The notes under the pieces: generated by a model | What the model saw: the letters and a program-made list of their open reading frames with translations, nothing else | What the model was told of the DNA's origin: nothing | The model's database searches: none | NCBI GenBank assembly: GCA_017538365.1 | Contig: JAFYIZ010000027.1 | Location: forward strand, 1 to 25,632 | Direction: 5' to 3' | Length of the DNA stretch: 25,632 bases | From: a bacterium | GTDB lineage: Bacteria > UBP6 > UBA1177 | Program-made: the position numbers and the translations under genes | Shown here: one piece after another, positions 1 to 8,717 of the stretch | Layout of the letters: each line of letters starts with the position of its first letter | Position numbering within the stretch: position 1 is the stretch's first letter

Positions 1-303
1 ATTCTTGTCCGGAACATCACTACGACCCGTCCGCGTGATTTTTACGACGTATATGTTTTGAGTGCTGATTTAACGCGGATAAACATAGAAGATTTAAAAA
101 CTGCTTTGGAACGGACATGTCACCATCGAGGCAGCGAAAAAGTTCTTTCGCAAATTCCGGATTTGGTTGCAGCCATAAAAAATTCGGAAAATTTGCATGA
201 ATTGTGGCTGAAATACACAAAGAAAATGCCGTATGCTGCGAATGTCTCATTTGAGCAAGCGGTTGAAAAAGTTGAAGAATTGCTAAATTCCATGGCGCTT
301 TGA
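1..303 (+). CDS. AbiEii/AbiGii-like nucleotidyltransferase toxin, C-terminal part
   Basis: The reading frame is open from the first base, so the gene starts outside the window and only about 100 C-terminal residues are visible. These include the motif RDFYDVYVL, followed by a helical tail with a conserved-looking Thr/Arg-rich stretch. That arrangement is typical of the C-terminal half of AbiEii/AbiGii family nucleotidyltransferases, the toxins of type IV toxin-antitoxin and abortive-infection systems. The catalytic GSxxR and Asp residues would lie upstream and cannot be checked. An ATG-less internal start at the TTG at 58 is much less likely, because the upstream codons also fit the family. 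The partner antitoxin (AbiEi) would normally precede it. Confidence 0.6.
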   Translation: MLVRNITTTRPRDFYDVYVLSADLTRINIEDLKTALERTCHHRGSEKVLSQIPDLVAAIKNSENLHELWLKYTKKMPYAANVSFEQAVEKVEELLNSMAL

Positions 304-448
304 GACACACCGCACGGTTTCACACAACAAAGGGCTTTGGTTTCAAGATTTGCATATAAATACGCCGTAAATTTGATTTTTGTGAAATAAAATCGTCTTA
401 TTTAATGTTGATTACGCGGTTTTTTGATATGTTTTGCGTGAGGAAACA

Positions 449-1297
449 GTGAAAAGGCTGATTTTTATTATATTTTTTCTGAATTTTGCGCTTTTTGCGG
501 AAAGTTTTGCGCCTGAAATTCAAAATAGCGAAGTTTTTATAGGTGATGAAGTTGTCATCAAGGTAAATATCGCTCCGGCAGAAAATGTTACAGCGGCATT
601 CGACGGAGATTTTGCAGATGCGAAGATAAGAAAAATCGAATCTACTCCCGAAAAAGACGCGCTCCTGCTTAAGATCGTAGTTTTCAAAAGCGGAGAAGTG
701 GAGATCCCCGAAATAAATATCACGTCAGGCGGTGTTTCGGGAAAAATAGAAGCTTTTTCAGTCGATGTAAAAACGAGGACGGAAGATGCCGACACGGAAC
801 TCCGCGGGCTCAAGGAAAACGCCGCGATCCTGGAAAAAGACTATACGCTGCTTTATGTTACGGGCGCACTGCTGCTTGCTGTAGCGCTCATTTTTGCATT
901 TTTCAAACTGAAAAAGAGATTTGCGAAAAAAGTGGAGGAAAAGATTCCTGAAGTCGTTCCTTCCGAAGTTGCAAAAGAGTTCATCAAAAAAGCCGAGGCG
1001 AAAAGGGCGGAAGGCGATTACGAGAGTTTTACAGACCTTGTTACTCTCGGACTTAAAACTTATATGTCACTGAAAACACACAAAAATTATGTGGAAATGA
1101 CAACTTCAGAAGTCAAGCGGACTTTAAAAAGAGACCATCTTTTTGCCAGCGATTCGGACAGCATCCTTTTGATTTTAAAACTTGCCGACAGATACAAATT
1201 CGCAGACGAACCGCTTAAGCCCGAAGATTTCGATTCGCTGATTGACGGATTCAAGGATTTTTTGAAGAAAAAGGAGGCGGCTAATGTTCCTGCTTGA
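449..1297 (+). CDS. BatD-like membrane protein, first gene of Bat operon
   Basis: The predicted protein has 282 residues. It has an N-terminal signal peptide (residues 1-17), a beta-rich periplasmic part, one membrane helix at about 133-153, and a cytoplasmic helical part of about 125 residues. This is the layout of the small BatD-like/DUF4381-like proteins that precede BatA in Bat clusters. I chose the GTG at 449 because GAGG at 440-443 sits five bases before it; the longer TTG start at 434 would place this ribosome site inside the gene. The gene overlaps batA by 14 bases, so the two are probably translationally coupled. The role is inferred from position and topology: a membrane partner of the VWA proteins. 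The family assignment is tentative. Confidence 0.7.
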   Translation: MKRLIFIIFFLNFALFAESFAPEIQNSEVFIGDEVVIKVNIAPAENVTAAFDGDFADAKIRKIESTPEKDALLLKIVVFKSGEVEIPEINITSGGVSGKIEAFSVDVKTRTEDADTELRGLKENAAILEKDYTLLYVTGALLLAVALIFAFFKLKKRFAKKVEEKIPEVVPSEVAKEFIKKAEAKRAEGDYESFTDLVTLGLKTYMSLKTHKNYVEMTTSEVKRTLKRDHLFASDSDSILLILKLADRYKFADEPLKPEDFDSLIDGFKDFLKKKEAANVPA

Positions 1298-2270
1298 TCC
1301 TCTTTTTTTACTTCTTCTGATCCCGCTGGTTCTGCTTGTCGTCCTTCTTTTGAAAGTGAAAACTTCAGGAAATACGGTGGCTTTTACGAATTTTCATTTT
1401 CTGCGCAACAAAGCTAACGCCAAATATATGCTGCCGCAGTTTTTTGATTTTCTTGCAGCTGCGATCGCGATTTTTGCACTTGCAAGGCCGGTAACGCTTG
1501 AAAAAACGGTGACTCCGCCTGTTGAAGGCAAGGACATAATGATTGCGCTTGACGTTTCGGGCTCGATGGAAGCGCTTGACTTCCAGCCGAAAAACAGGAT
1601 CACGGCTGCAAAAAACGTGATCGAAGAGTTCGTTAAAGGGAGAAAAAGCGATAGATTAGGGCTTGTTTTCTTTGCAAAAGAGAGCTTTCTGCAGATCCCG
1701 CTTACGACTGATTACGACATTTTCTCCGAGCTTCTTGCCCGCGTAACGACCGGAGTCATCGAAGACGGAACGGCGATAGGAAACGGCCTCGGACTTGCGC
1801 TATCGAGACTTGAAAGCAGCAAGGCGAAAAGCAAAGTTATCATTTTGCTTACAGACGGAGACAACAATTCTGGCAACATCAGCCCTGAAACTGCGGCAGA
1901 TCTTGCGGCAAAACAGGGTGTCAAAGTCTATTCGATCCTCATCGGAACGGACGGCGAAGTCCCGTTTCCGGCAGGAAAGGACTTTTTCGGGCGCGATACT
2001 TTCCAGAAAGTCAAAATGAAGACGAATCCCGGACTTTTGAAGAGCATTTCAGACAAATCGGGCGGAAAATTCTACCAGTCGATCTCTACTGAAGAGCTTG
2101 AAAAGGCGTTTAAAGACATCGACGAACTTGAAAAAAGCCCGATTCCGGCAAGAAAACTCAAGATATATAACGAATACGCATCGGATTTTATAATTATGGC
2201 TTTGGCACTCATCGTTATCGCAAGGATACTCTCAATGATATTCAAGGTATATCCGGAGGTGGAAAGATGA
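1284..2270 (+). CDS. batA: BatA, von Willebrand factor A domain membrane protein
   Basis: The protein has 328 residues, the usual size for BatA. Hydrophobic helices lie at about 4-23 and 54-68, a VWA domain spans about 83-275, and a C-terminal membrane helix lies near 300-319. The metal-ion-dependent adhesion site is complete: D90-x-S92-x-S94, T163 in the DGTAIG stretch, and D191 in LLTDGD. The VWA domain should face the periplasm and bind a protein partner through a divalent metal. A strong ribosome site AAGGAGG (1271-1277) precedes the ATG by six bases. The end overlaps batB by four bases (ATGA). Bat proteins are linked to aerotolerance and to envelope stress in Bacteroides; the exact biochemical role is not settled. 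Confidence 0.9.
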   Translation: MFLLDPLFLLLLIPLVLLVVLLLKVKTSGNTVAFTNFHFLRNKANAKYMLPQFFDFLAAAIAIFALARPVTLEKTVTPPVEGKDIMIALDVSGSMEALDFQPKNRITAAKNVIEEFVKGRKSDRLGLVFFAKESFLQIPLTTDYDIFSELLARVTTGVIEDGTAIGNGLGLALSRLESSKAKSKVIILLTDGDNNSGNISPETAADLAAKQGVKVYSILIGTDGEVPFPAGKDFFGRDTFQKVKMKTNPGLLKSISDKSGGKFYQSISTEELEKAFKDIDELEKSPIPARKLKIYNEYASDFIIMALALIVIARILSMIFKVYPEVER

Positions 2271-3250
2271 TGTTCTACAACTGGAAGATACTTCTTGCCG
2301 CCGTTATCTGGATCCCCTCACTTGTTTTCTGGATCGTTTACTGCACAAAAAAACGCAATGGTTTCATGCTGTTTTTCGATAAATCACAGGCAAAAAAAGC
2401 TGTTTTTGCAGGCAGAAAGACTCTTGTCGTAAAACGGATCCTCATTTTTACTGCTCTTTCGCTTTTTACTGTCGCTGCGGCGCGCCCGATGACTGGAGGG
2501 GAAGAAGTCAACACCAATTCGACAGGAATTGATATCGCCGTTGTTTTTGACGTGAGCCTCAGCATGTTCGCCGAAGATGAGAACGGACCGCGTTTCGAGA
2601 AAGGAAAGATGATGCTCATTGACGTTCTTAACTCTTTGAGCGGAGACCGTGTGGCGATAATTCCTTTTGCCGGAGCCGCTTTCCTGCAGCTGCCGCTTAC
2701 CGATGACTACGAAACGCTGCAGACCGTCGTTTCTGTGCTTGAACCGGGAATGATCGAGCGTCAGGGAACCGCTTTGGGAACGGCCATGGAACTTGCAGCT
2801 GCTACGCTGAAATCCTCTCCCGAAACTTCCGACAAGATGATAATCATAATTTCGGACGGCGAAGATCCCTCGCTTGATTTCGGCAAGATGAAGGAACTTG
2901 TCGAAAAAGAGAATATCCATCTGGCGCTGCTTCCCCTCGGAACTGAAGACGGTGCTCCAATAAAGATCGGCGACAGCTATCTGAAAGACAAAAGAAATCA
3001 GACAGTTATCTCTAAGATCGACAAAGGTTTCTTTGACAAGTGCATCTCGGTTTTAGGAGCGGTCGAGATCAAAAAAGGGGATACTTTGAGTTCCCACATC
3101 AGAAATTTCAAGAAGAGCTCTCACGGCGAAAATAGGATCGTGAATATTTACAAAGAGCGCTTCCAGATCCCGCTTTTCTTCGGACTCATCGCATTTTTTG
3201 TCTACTATCTTCTCTCTTTTGCGAAACGGGGAGGAAAAAATGAAAAATAG
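2267..3250 (+). CDS. batB: BatB, von Willebrand factor A domain membrane protein
   Basis: This is a second VWA protein, 327 residues long, with the same topology as its neighbour. Helices lie at about 8-25 and 56-72, the VWA domain at about 88-280, and a C-terminal helix at about 300-318. Its MIDAS is also intact: D95-x-S97-x-S99, T168 (RQGTALG), D197 (ISDGED). The N-terminal half carries the TxxRPxx-like stretch before the VWA domain typical of BatA/BatB. GGAGG at 2255-2259 is placed for the ATG at 2267; the next codon is also ATG. Two complete VWA domains encoded in tandem suggest a heteromeric BatA-BatB complex. Confidence 0.9.
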   Translation: MMFYNWKILLAAVIWIPSLVFWIVYCTKKRNGFMLFFDKSQAKKAVFAGRKTLVVKRILIFTALSLFTVAAARPMTGGEEVNTNSTGIDIAVVFDVSLSMFAEDENGPRFEKGKMMLIDVLNSLSGDRVAIIPFAGAAFLQLPLTDDYETLQTVVSVLEPGMIERQGTALGTAMELAAATLKSSPETSDKMIIIISDGEDPSLDFGKMKELVEKENIHLALLPLGTEDGAPIKIGDSYLKDKRNQTVISKIDKGFFDKCISVLGAVEIKKGDTLSSHIRNFKKSSHGENRIVNIYKERFQIPLFFGLIAFFVYYLLSFAKRGGKNEK

Positions 3251-4055
3251 AACTGCACTTTTTATAGTTTTGATTTTTATCTCTTTGTTTTCATTAGCTT
3301 TTTCTCCTTTTGAAAAAGAGGCTAAAGAGAGCGTTGAAGGAAGAAAAAAGTATGCGGTGGGAGAGATGTCGGAAGCTGAAAACGAGTTTGCTGAAGCGGC
3401 AAAACGGCTTGAGAACAACGCCGAAGCCTACTACGACCTCGGAAATGCGCTGCAGAGCCAGCAGAAATACGAAGATGCGCTGAATGCTTACAAAAAATCG
3501 CTTGAAACAGGAAAAACGACTGAAAATCTCCGCTCAAAAATATTCCACAACATGGGAAATTCGTTCGCAGGGCTCGGGAAATATCAGGATGCCGAAAAAT
3601 TTTACATGAAATCTCTCGAAGAGGAACCGAGCAGGGAATCGGCAGAAAATCTTGAGATCGTGCGGAGGATCATCGCACAGCAGAAAGAGCAGCAGGAGCA
3701 GGAGCAGCATAACAAAGAAAATCAGGAAAAGCAGGAACAGAAAGAAGAAGAGAAGCAGAATGAAGATCCTGATGACGAGCAGAAAAATAAGCAGGATCAG
3801 CAGTCTGCTGAACAAAATGACGAGAATAACGAGCAGAACGATGAGGAAAATTCTTCCGGAAACGATGATGAGGGCGAAACTCAGGACGAGGAAAACAAAA
3901 GTGCCGCTGCCGAAGAACAGGACGATGAGCAGAATAGCGACGACAAGGCTAAGGAAAGCTCTGTTCTGAAGCAGTTCAAACAGCGGAAAAATTTGCAAAT
4001 ATCTCCTTTCATGCTAAAGAAGGAGCAAAAGTCGGGCGGTGATCAGACTTGGTGA
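3240..4055 (+). CDS. batC: BatC-like TPR protein with acidic Gln-rich tail
   Basis: The predicted protein has 271 residues. It has a signal peptide (1-21), about three TPR motifs (35-135), then a low-complexity stretch at about 147-238 made almost only of E, Q, D, N, K and S, and a short basic/hydrophobic end. The ATG at 3240 is chosen because GGGGAGG (3228-3234) lies just upstream; a longer frame from 3198 would run inside batB. The gene overlaps the batB end by 11 bases. TPRs normally bind proteins, so this is probably a scaffold on the periplasmic side for the Bat complex. The acidic tail is long and repetitive at codon level (many GAG, CAG, GAA), so its length may vary between strains. 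Confidence 0.85.
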   Translation: MKNRTALFIVLIFISLFSLAFSPFEKEAKESVEGRKKYAVGEMSEAENEFAEAAKRLENNAEAYYDLGNALQSQQKYEDALNAYKKSLETGKTTENLRSKIFHNMGNSFAGLGKYQDAEKFYMKSLEEEPSRESAENLEIVRRIIAQQKEQQEQEQHNKENQEKQEQKEEEKQNEDPDDEQKNKQDQQSAEQNDENNEQNDEENSSGNDDEGETQDEENKSAAAEEQDDEQNSDDKAKESSVLKQFKQRKNLQISPFMLKKEQKSGGDQTW

Positions 4056-4069
4056 TTTTTGAGGGAAAA

Positions 4070-5833
4070 TTGAGTAGTTTCATTATAAAAAAAGTGGTTT
4101 TTTCGGCACTGTTTTTACTGCCGTTTTTTGTTTTTTCGCAGACTATAACCCTTTCAACAGACAGCGAAATCGTTCAGACAGACGCTCTTTTCGGCTTCGT
4201 TCTGACGGCGGAAGGAACATTCGATTCGATCGAAGAGCCCGATTTTTCGGGTTTTACTGTCGAAAACCGCTCGCAGTCGCAGTCAAATTCAATCAGCATA
4301 ATCAACGGAAAGTTCGAGAAGAAAAGCTCAATAACATACTCTTACGCTCTGCGTGCTGAGAAAGCGGGTGTGTTTGAGATCGGTCCGGCCTCACTCAAGG
4401 CAAAAGGAAAAACGATAAAATCGAATAAAGTTACGATCACGGTAACGGGGCAGGGAAGCAGTAGCGCGAACAGAAACGCTTCGGGGAATGCAAACACGAA
4501 CCAAAATCCTCAAACTGAAGAACAAAACAACGATAATTACTATGAAAAACGAGCAAACTCTTTGATGAGTCCGCTCAGTGACTGGGAGAAAAAAACTCCC
4601 GATTATTTTATCCGCACGATCATAAATCCGGCAAACGATCTTTACGCGGGAGAGCCGCTCACAGTCAGTTACTATCTTTTTGTAAAGCCCAATTCGATAA
4701 GCGATGTCAACTTTTACAAACTTCCCGTTTTTGACAACTGCTGGAAAGATGAAAAGGCTGAGACGCGCCTTAATTTCAAGCGTTTGAGCATAGACGGCAG
4801 ACTTTACGACTACGCTCCGATAAAAACCTACATTCTGATCCCCGACGGAACAACCAACATGGTTGAAGGAACGCAGATGATAATGGATGTCATCATCGGT
4901 TCGTTTTTCTCAACGCGGAAAGTGACGATATCTTCTGTCGGAGTGCAGGTTCCGCTAAAGCCGATGCCTGAAAAAGAAAATCACAAAAACGGCGTTTTCG
5001 GCGATTTTCAGGTTTTTTCAGATAAAAAATCGCTCACACTCGATAAAGACAACATGCTGGGAACACTGACTTTCTCTATCAAAGGGTGCGGAAACTTCCA
5101 GGATGCCGAGATATTGCTCGAAGATAATCCGAATCTTAAGATTTTCTCGCCCGAAATAAATTCCTCAGTCTCTGTAACGCCGAAAGGTTACTGCGGAACT
5201 AAAACCTACAAATTCATGGTGAAAGGCCTGCGTCGCGGCGAAACTGCGTTGAAAGTAAGACCGTTTGAATTTTTCAGCAGGGATAACGGCTGGCAGAAGC
5301 CCGAAATTACTGACATAAAAGTTTCAGTTAAAGATGTTTCCGGTGTCGAGGAAGATGAAAATAAAACTCCTGAAGCGCACTCTTTCGAGCTTTTGAAAGA
5401 ACTTCCGGCAAACGTAAAAAAATATGAAATCAGCCCGCTTACAGAAAAAACATGGTTCAGAATTGCGGTGGCGATTCCGTTCATGATGATTCTGGTTTCA
5501 TTCATTATCCGCATTGCGAAAAATCTCAGAACGCGGCACATCGGTTCGCAAAGCGCGAAAATGGGCAAGTGGCGGGATAAAATCAGAAATTCAAAAGACT
5601 GCACCGAGCTGCTGAACAATTTTTACGGCGCACTTGAAGAACTATACAGCATCAGGCTTAAAGGCGAACGTATCAATGCGTTGAAGCAGAAATATGAAGG
5701 AAAAATCGACGATGTTACCGATTTTGTAAGGAAAATCGAGCAGATATCGTATTCAGGCATATCCGGCGCAGACATTTCGTCCTTGAAAGACGAGGCTTTG
5801 AAACTTCTTGATCCGAGAGGTTTTGCAAAATGA
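4070..5833 (+). CDS. batD: BatD, large Bat-operon membrane protein
   Basis: The protein has about 587 residues, with a signal peptide ending near FVFSQ. The periplasmic part is long and beta-rich and includes the BatD hallmark: a PDFSGF stretch, a run of S/Q/N, and a K-x-G-x-F-x-I-G-P segment. One membrane helix lies near 462-484, and the cytoplasmic helical tail is about 100 residues. The start is uncertain. The TTG at 4070 has GAGG (4061-4064) five bases upstream and gives a clean signal peptide. The frame is also open from TTG 4049 and GTG 4052, which overlap the batC stop. The end overlaps batE by four bases. BatD is the largest partner of the Bat complex and its molecular function is unknown. 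Confidence 0.88.
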   Translation: MSSFIIKKVVFSALFLLPFFVFSQTITLSTDSEIVQTDALFGFVLTAEGTFDSIEEPDFSGFTVENRSQSQSNSISIINGKFEKKSSITYSYALRAEKAGVFEIGPASLKAKGKTIKSNKVTITVTGQGSSSANRNASGNANTNQNPQTEEQNNDNYYEKRANSLMSPLSDWEKKTPDYFIRTIINPANDLYAGEPLTVSYYLFVKPNSISDVNFYKLPVFDNCWKDEKAETRLNFKRLSIDGRLYDYAPIKTYILIPDGTTNMVEGTQMIMDVIIGSFFSTRKVTISSVGVQVPLKPMPEKENHKNGVFGDFQVFSDKKSLTLDKDNMLGTLTFSIKGCGNFQDAEILLEDNPNLKIFSPEINSSVSVTPKGYCGTKTYKFMVKGLRRGETALKVRPFEFFSRDNGWQKPEITDIKVSVKDVSGVEEDENKTPEAHSFELLKELPANVKKYEISPLTEKTWFRIAVAIPFMMILVSFIIRIAKNLRTRHIGSQSAKMGKWRDKIRNSKDCTELLNNFYGALEELYSIRLKGERINALKQKYEGKIDDVTDFVRKIEQISYSGISGADISSLKDEALKLLDPRGFAK

Positions 5834-6537
5834 TGAAGAAAATAATTTCAGCTCTCGTAATTCTTATTTCTTCCGCGCTTTTTGCCGAAGACGGATTTTC
5901 GCTTTATATCAAAAAGGATTATCAGGGCGCATACAACGCTTTCTACTCAAAATTTGCCGAAAACAGCGCAGATCCGCTTTATTCCTACAATCTGGGCGTA
6001 ACTTCCGAAGCGCTTGGCAAAAAAGGAGAGGCGCTTTATTTTTACTTGCAGGCACTCCAGAACGCTCCAGATTTTGCCGAAGCGAAAAACAACCTGGGAA
6101 TAATAGTATCCGATCTCGGAATCACAATGCCGACAGCGCTGACGACTCCTGTTTTTGCAGTTGACGCCCTTCTCGTCATTTTCTTTATCTCGCTTTACGC
6201 ATTTGCGCTGCTTATCGTCCTGATATGCTTCAAAAGCGACTGGCGGCTTAAGATCATGCTTCTTCCCGTTTTTCTTGTTATGTGTGTCAGCGCATCGCTC
6301 TACTATATGAATTACAATGAAAATCTTAAGGAAAACTGGGCCGTTGCAATAAAAGGCGAAGTGCTGAGAAGCGGTCCTGATTCATCTCTCAGCGAAATAG
6401 GCAGGCTTAAAGAAGGAGAAATAATAAACGTCGTTTCGTCAAGCGGCTCGTGGTACAAAGTAAAAGGTTTTCAGGATAATGTCGAAGGTTGGGTCGAACT
6501 CGGCTCGATCCGCGCAGTTAAGCGAGGAACTTTATAA
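5830..6537 (+). CDS. batE: BatE, TPR and SH3 domain membrane protein
   Basis: The protein has 235 residues. It has a signal peptide (1-19), TPR-like helices (25-95), two membrane helices at about 111-133 and 140-159, and a C-terminal bacterial SH3-like domain at about 172-230 (motifs GEVLRSGPD, LKEGE, WYKV, GWVE). This is the classical BatE order of TPR, membrane and SH3. SH3 domains of this type often bind peptidoglycan or peptides, so the protein may tie the complex to the cell wall; this is inference. The ATG overlaps the batD stop by four bases, and a second ATG follows at once. The stop shares one base with the next gene. Confidence 0.85.
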   Translation: MMKKIISALVILISSALFAEDGFSLYIKKDYQGAYNAFYSKFAENSADPLYSYNLGVTSEALGKKGEALYFYLQALQNAPDFAEAKNNLGIIVSDLGITMPTALTTPVFAVDALLVIFFISLYAFALLIVLICFKSDWRLKIMLLPVFLVMCVSASLYYMNYNENLKENWAVAIKGEVLRSGPDSSLSEIGRLKEGEIINVVSSSGSWYKVKGFQDNVEGWVELGSIRAVKRGTL

Positions 6538-7295
6538 TGAAAAAAATAGTGTTTTTTATTGTTTTGGCGAATATTCTGCTGCTTTTTTCGTGCAGCAAGA
6601 CTCCGGTGATACGCACGACCGAATCGGATGCCGACAAAATCTATCAGGAAGGTTTGTTTTATCTGGACAAAGGCGATCTCTCCAATGCCGAGAACAGGTT
6701 CATGAAAGTCATCTCCGATTTCAGCTACAGTAAATACGAACCTTTCGCAACAGTCGCGCTCGGCAAGACCTATTACCAGAAAGAAGAATATATGTCGGCT
6801 ATAACCGTTTTCGAGACTTTTTTGAAACGCCATCCCAACCATGAACTCGCTCCTGAGGCTCTTTTGTATAAAGGTCATAGCTATCTGGCGCAGAAACCGT
6901 CTGACTTTTTCCTTCTGCCCAATCCGGCAGAGCGCGATATTTCGGTAGTCGAAACGGCGGTCGTGCTTTACAGAGAATACCTTGAAAAGTATCCCGAAGA
7001 CAAAAACAAAGCTGAAGGTGAGAAAAAACTTGAAGAGGCAGAGTCTATCCTTATTGAAAAAGATTTAAGAATCGCAGAATTTTATGCAAAAAGGAAAAAA
7101 TGCGCCGGTGTATTCTTAAGGTTGCAGCACATTGACGGCAACTTCAAAGTCACTACCGACAAAAATCTGAAAAGGATCGAAGAACTCAACAAAAAATGCC
7201 CGCCGAAATCAAAAGAGGAATATTTCAAAATAGAAAATAACGAAGAAAAGAAAGAAAATTCAGAAGAAAAAGCGGAAAAGAAAAATGACGAATAA
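6537..7295 (+). CDS. BamD/YfiO-like TPR lipoprotein
   Basis: The protein has 252 residues and begins with a lipoprotein signal: lipobox L16-F17-S18 before C19. Repeated helix pairs follow (about 32-190), with the spacing and phrases of the outer membrane lipoprotein family YfiO/BamD, such as YQEGLFYLDKGD, FLKRHPNHELAPEALL and YREYLEKYP. BamD serves the outer-membrane protein assembly complex. Whether this is the true BamD or a Bat-dedicated paralogue cannot be told here, but its place in the Bat operon favours the second. The C-terminus is very rich in Lys and Glu. GAGG (6523-6526) precedes the ATG. The gene overlaps its downstream neighbour by 11 bases. Confidence 0.75.
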   Translation: MKKIVFFIVLANILLLFSCSKTPVIRTTESDADKIYQEGLFYLDKGDLSNAENRFMKVISDFSYSKYEPFATVALGKTYYQKEEYMSAITVFETFLKRHPNHELAPEALLYKGHSYLAQKPSDFFLLPNPAERDISVVETAVVLYREYLEKYPEDKNKAEGEKKLEEAESILIEKDLRIAEFYAKRKKCAGVFLRLQHIDGNFKVTTDKNLKRIEELNKKCPPKSKEEYFKIENNEEKKENSEEKAEKKNDE

Positions 7296-8094
7296 AATCA
7301 GTGTGTTATCTTTGATGATATTGGCGGCGGCGCTGCTTTTTACAGGTTGTTCGCTGCCTGAAGAAGAAAAAAAAGACGTTCTCAAAATCCTCGAAATCAG
7401 AGAAGATCTGTCAAATAAAGGTCAGACAAATAAATTAGCTGTCATCATGACTGATACTTTTCCTAACAAAAAAGAATACTTAGATCAGCTAAAGTACAGG
7501 CATTTTTATTTTACCGAATACGATTACGCAATAAATTCAATAAATTTCACAACTTATAATCCGCTCACTAAAAAGGCTGCGGCCCTGATAGATTTTGATC
7601 TTGCGTTTAAAACTCACGAAGATCCTGCGGCGACCCTTCTTTTGGGAAGGCTTGAAAAAGTAACGCTTTTGAAAGAAAAAATCGGCTGGAAAATAGATAA
7701 TATCGAAGAAATAAAAGATAGCGGCAGAAAAATCGCTCCGCAGCTTGTCCACGATATTTTTCATCCGCTCGACACAAGAAAAACAGCCCTTTCAAACAAC
7801 GATTTTCAGCTTTTTGAAAGCGTTATCCATCCCGATTTTGCTTCAAGAAACGAACTGCTATCCGATTTTAAAGAAAACGCAGAAGTTTTTTCCGATATAA
7901 ATTACGCTCTGAAAGGGAGAAAGCTGCTCTCGGTTTCCACTGATGAGAAAAATGCCGAAGTCATTCAATATTTTGATCTTGCTTTTAAAACGAAAGAGGG
8001 CGGGATCTCGGAAAAACTCGAAAATCAGCAGGAAGTTATTTCACTGAAAAAAACTGATGACGGGATTTGGAAAATAGTAGGCGGATTAAGATAA
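7285..8094 (+). CDS. Lipoprotein with internal duplication (NTF2-like repeats)
   Basis: The protein has 269 residues with a lipoprotein signal ending at F19-T20-G21 before C22. The -3 residue is Phe rather than the usual Leu, but the cleavage region is otherwise standard. The mature part looks like two copies of one fold. DFDLAFKT (103-110) recurs as YFDLAFKT (229-236), and each is followed by a VxxLKK/E stretch and a W-K-I segment (GWKIDNI, IWKIVGG). Length and pattern suggest two NTF2/SnoaL-like domains, but I do not recognise a named family. It is the last gene of the Bat operon and ends one base from the convergent TetR gene. Confidence 0.65.
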   Translation: MTNKISVLSLMILAAALLFTGCSLPEEEKKDVLKILEIREDLSNKGQTNKLAVIMTDTFPNKKEYLDQLKYRHFYFTEYDYAINSINFTTYNPLTKKAAALIDFDLAFKTHEDPAATLLLGRLEKVTLLKEKIGWKIDNIEEIKDSGRKIAPQLVHDIFHPLDTRKTALSNNDFQLFESVIHPDFASRNELLSDFKENAEVFSDINYALKGRKLLSVSTDEKNAEVIQYFDLAFKTKEGGISEKLENQQEVISLKKTDDGIWKIVGGLR

Positions 8095-8095
8095 G

Positions 8096-8632
8096 TTAGC
8101 CGTTGAAAACGATTCCGAAAATAATTTCTGCGAAATCTTCAGGAAGTTTTGAACCGGTAGCTTTGCAGTTGAGAATATCAGCTGCCATGAGGCCGAGATA
8201 ACGGTACATAGCGTGCTGCGAAGAAAGTTTGAAGCCTTTTCTGGTTTTTACGTAAGCATCAAACATAACTGCGAATTTCTCTCTGAACTCTTTAAGAAGA
8301 ACAGGTCTGTCCTTCGGATCTTCGATAAGATAGAAAGGCGGAACATCCGTCTTCATGAAGTATTCGGCAATCTGGCCGCTTGTTGTCAAAATTTTCATTT
8401 CTGCCGGAATTGAAGGCGGGAACTTAAGAGAAATGATCGCGTTGATCTCGGTCGTTACGAGCGACTGTGCAGCTGCGATGAGTTCGTCTTTACCTTTGAA
8501 ATAGTGGTAAAGCGTCGGAGCCGTGATGCCGAGCTCTTTTGCGATGAGATTCATTGTGATGTCTTCTTCAGATGATCTGAAAAGAAGGTCTCTTGCTTTT
8601 TCAACGATTTTGTTTTTGATGCTTTCTTTCAT
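8096..8632 (-). CDS. TetR/AcrR family transcriptional regulator
   Basis: The protein has 178 residues. The N-terminal TetR-type helix-turn-helix (about 26-45) contains the diagnostic ending APTLYHYFKGKDEL; the C-terminal helical part should bind a small ligand. The start has a strong site GGAGG seven bases upstream. The gene is convergent with the Bat operon (one-base gap) and is read away from the glycosyltransferase gene, with which it shares the 348-base region 8633-8980. Palindromes at 8693-8706 and 8706-8717 overlap its probable promoter, so autoregulation is likely. The ligand and other targets are unknown; control of the neighbouring glycosyltransferase is possible. Confidence 0.85.
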   Translation of the reverse strand: MKESIKNKIVEKARDLLFRSSEEDITMNLIAKELGITAPTLYHYFKGKDELIAAAQSLVTTEINAIISLKFPPSIPAEMKILTTSGQIAEYFMKTDVPPFYLIEDPKDRPVLLKEFREKFAVMFDAYVKTRKGFKLSSQHAMYRYLGLMAADILNCKATGSKLPEDFAEIIFGIVFNG

Positions 8633-8692
8633 TTTTTTCCTCCGTTGTTAATAAAACTAAAACACGTTCGACATTATTGTTACCAAAAATTC

Positions 8693-8717
8693 TTCTTTGT
8701 AAAGAACAATAAATTGT
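8693..8717. promoter_or_regulatory. Candidate TetR operator, two adjoining palindromes
   Basis: TTCTTT-GT-AAAGAA (8693-8706) is a perfect inverted repeat. It abuts a second one, ACAAT-AA-ATTGT (8706-8717). On the - strand a TTTACA -35 element lies inside this block, with an AACAAT -10 about 16 bases on. Repressor binding here would block the TetR gene's own promoter. This is seen as symmetry only; binding is inferred. Confidence 0.35.

Noticed and set aside
2384-2920. A 178-codon frame on the - strand within batB
   Set aside because: It lies opposite a well-supported VWA gene and has no recognisable domain or ribosome site.
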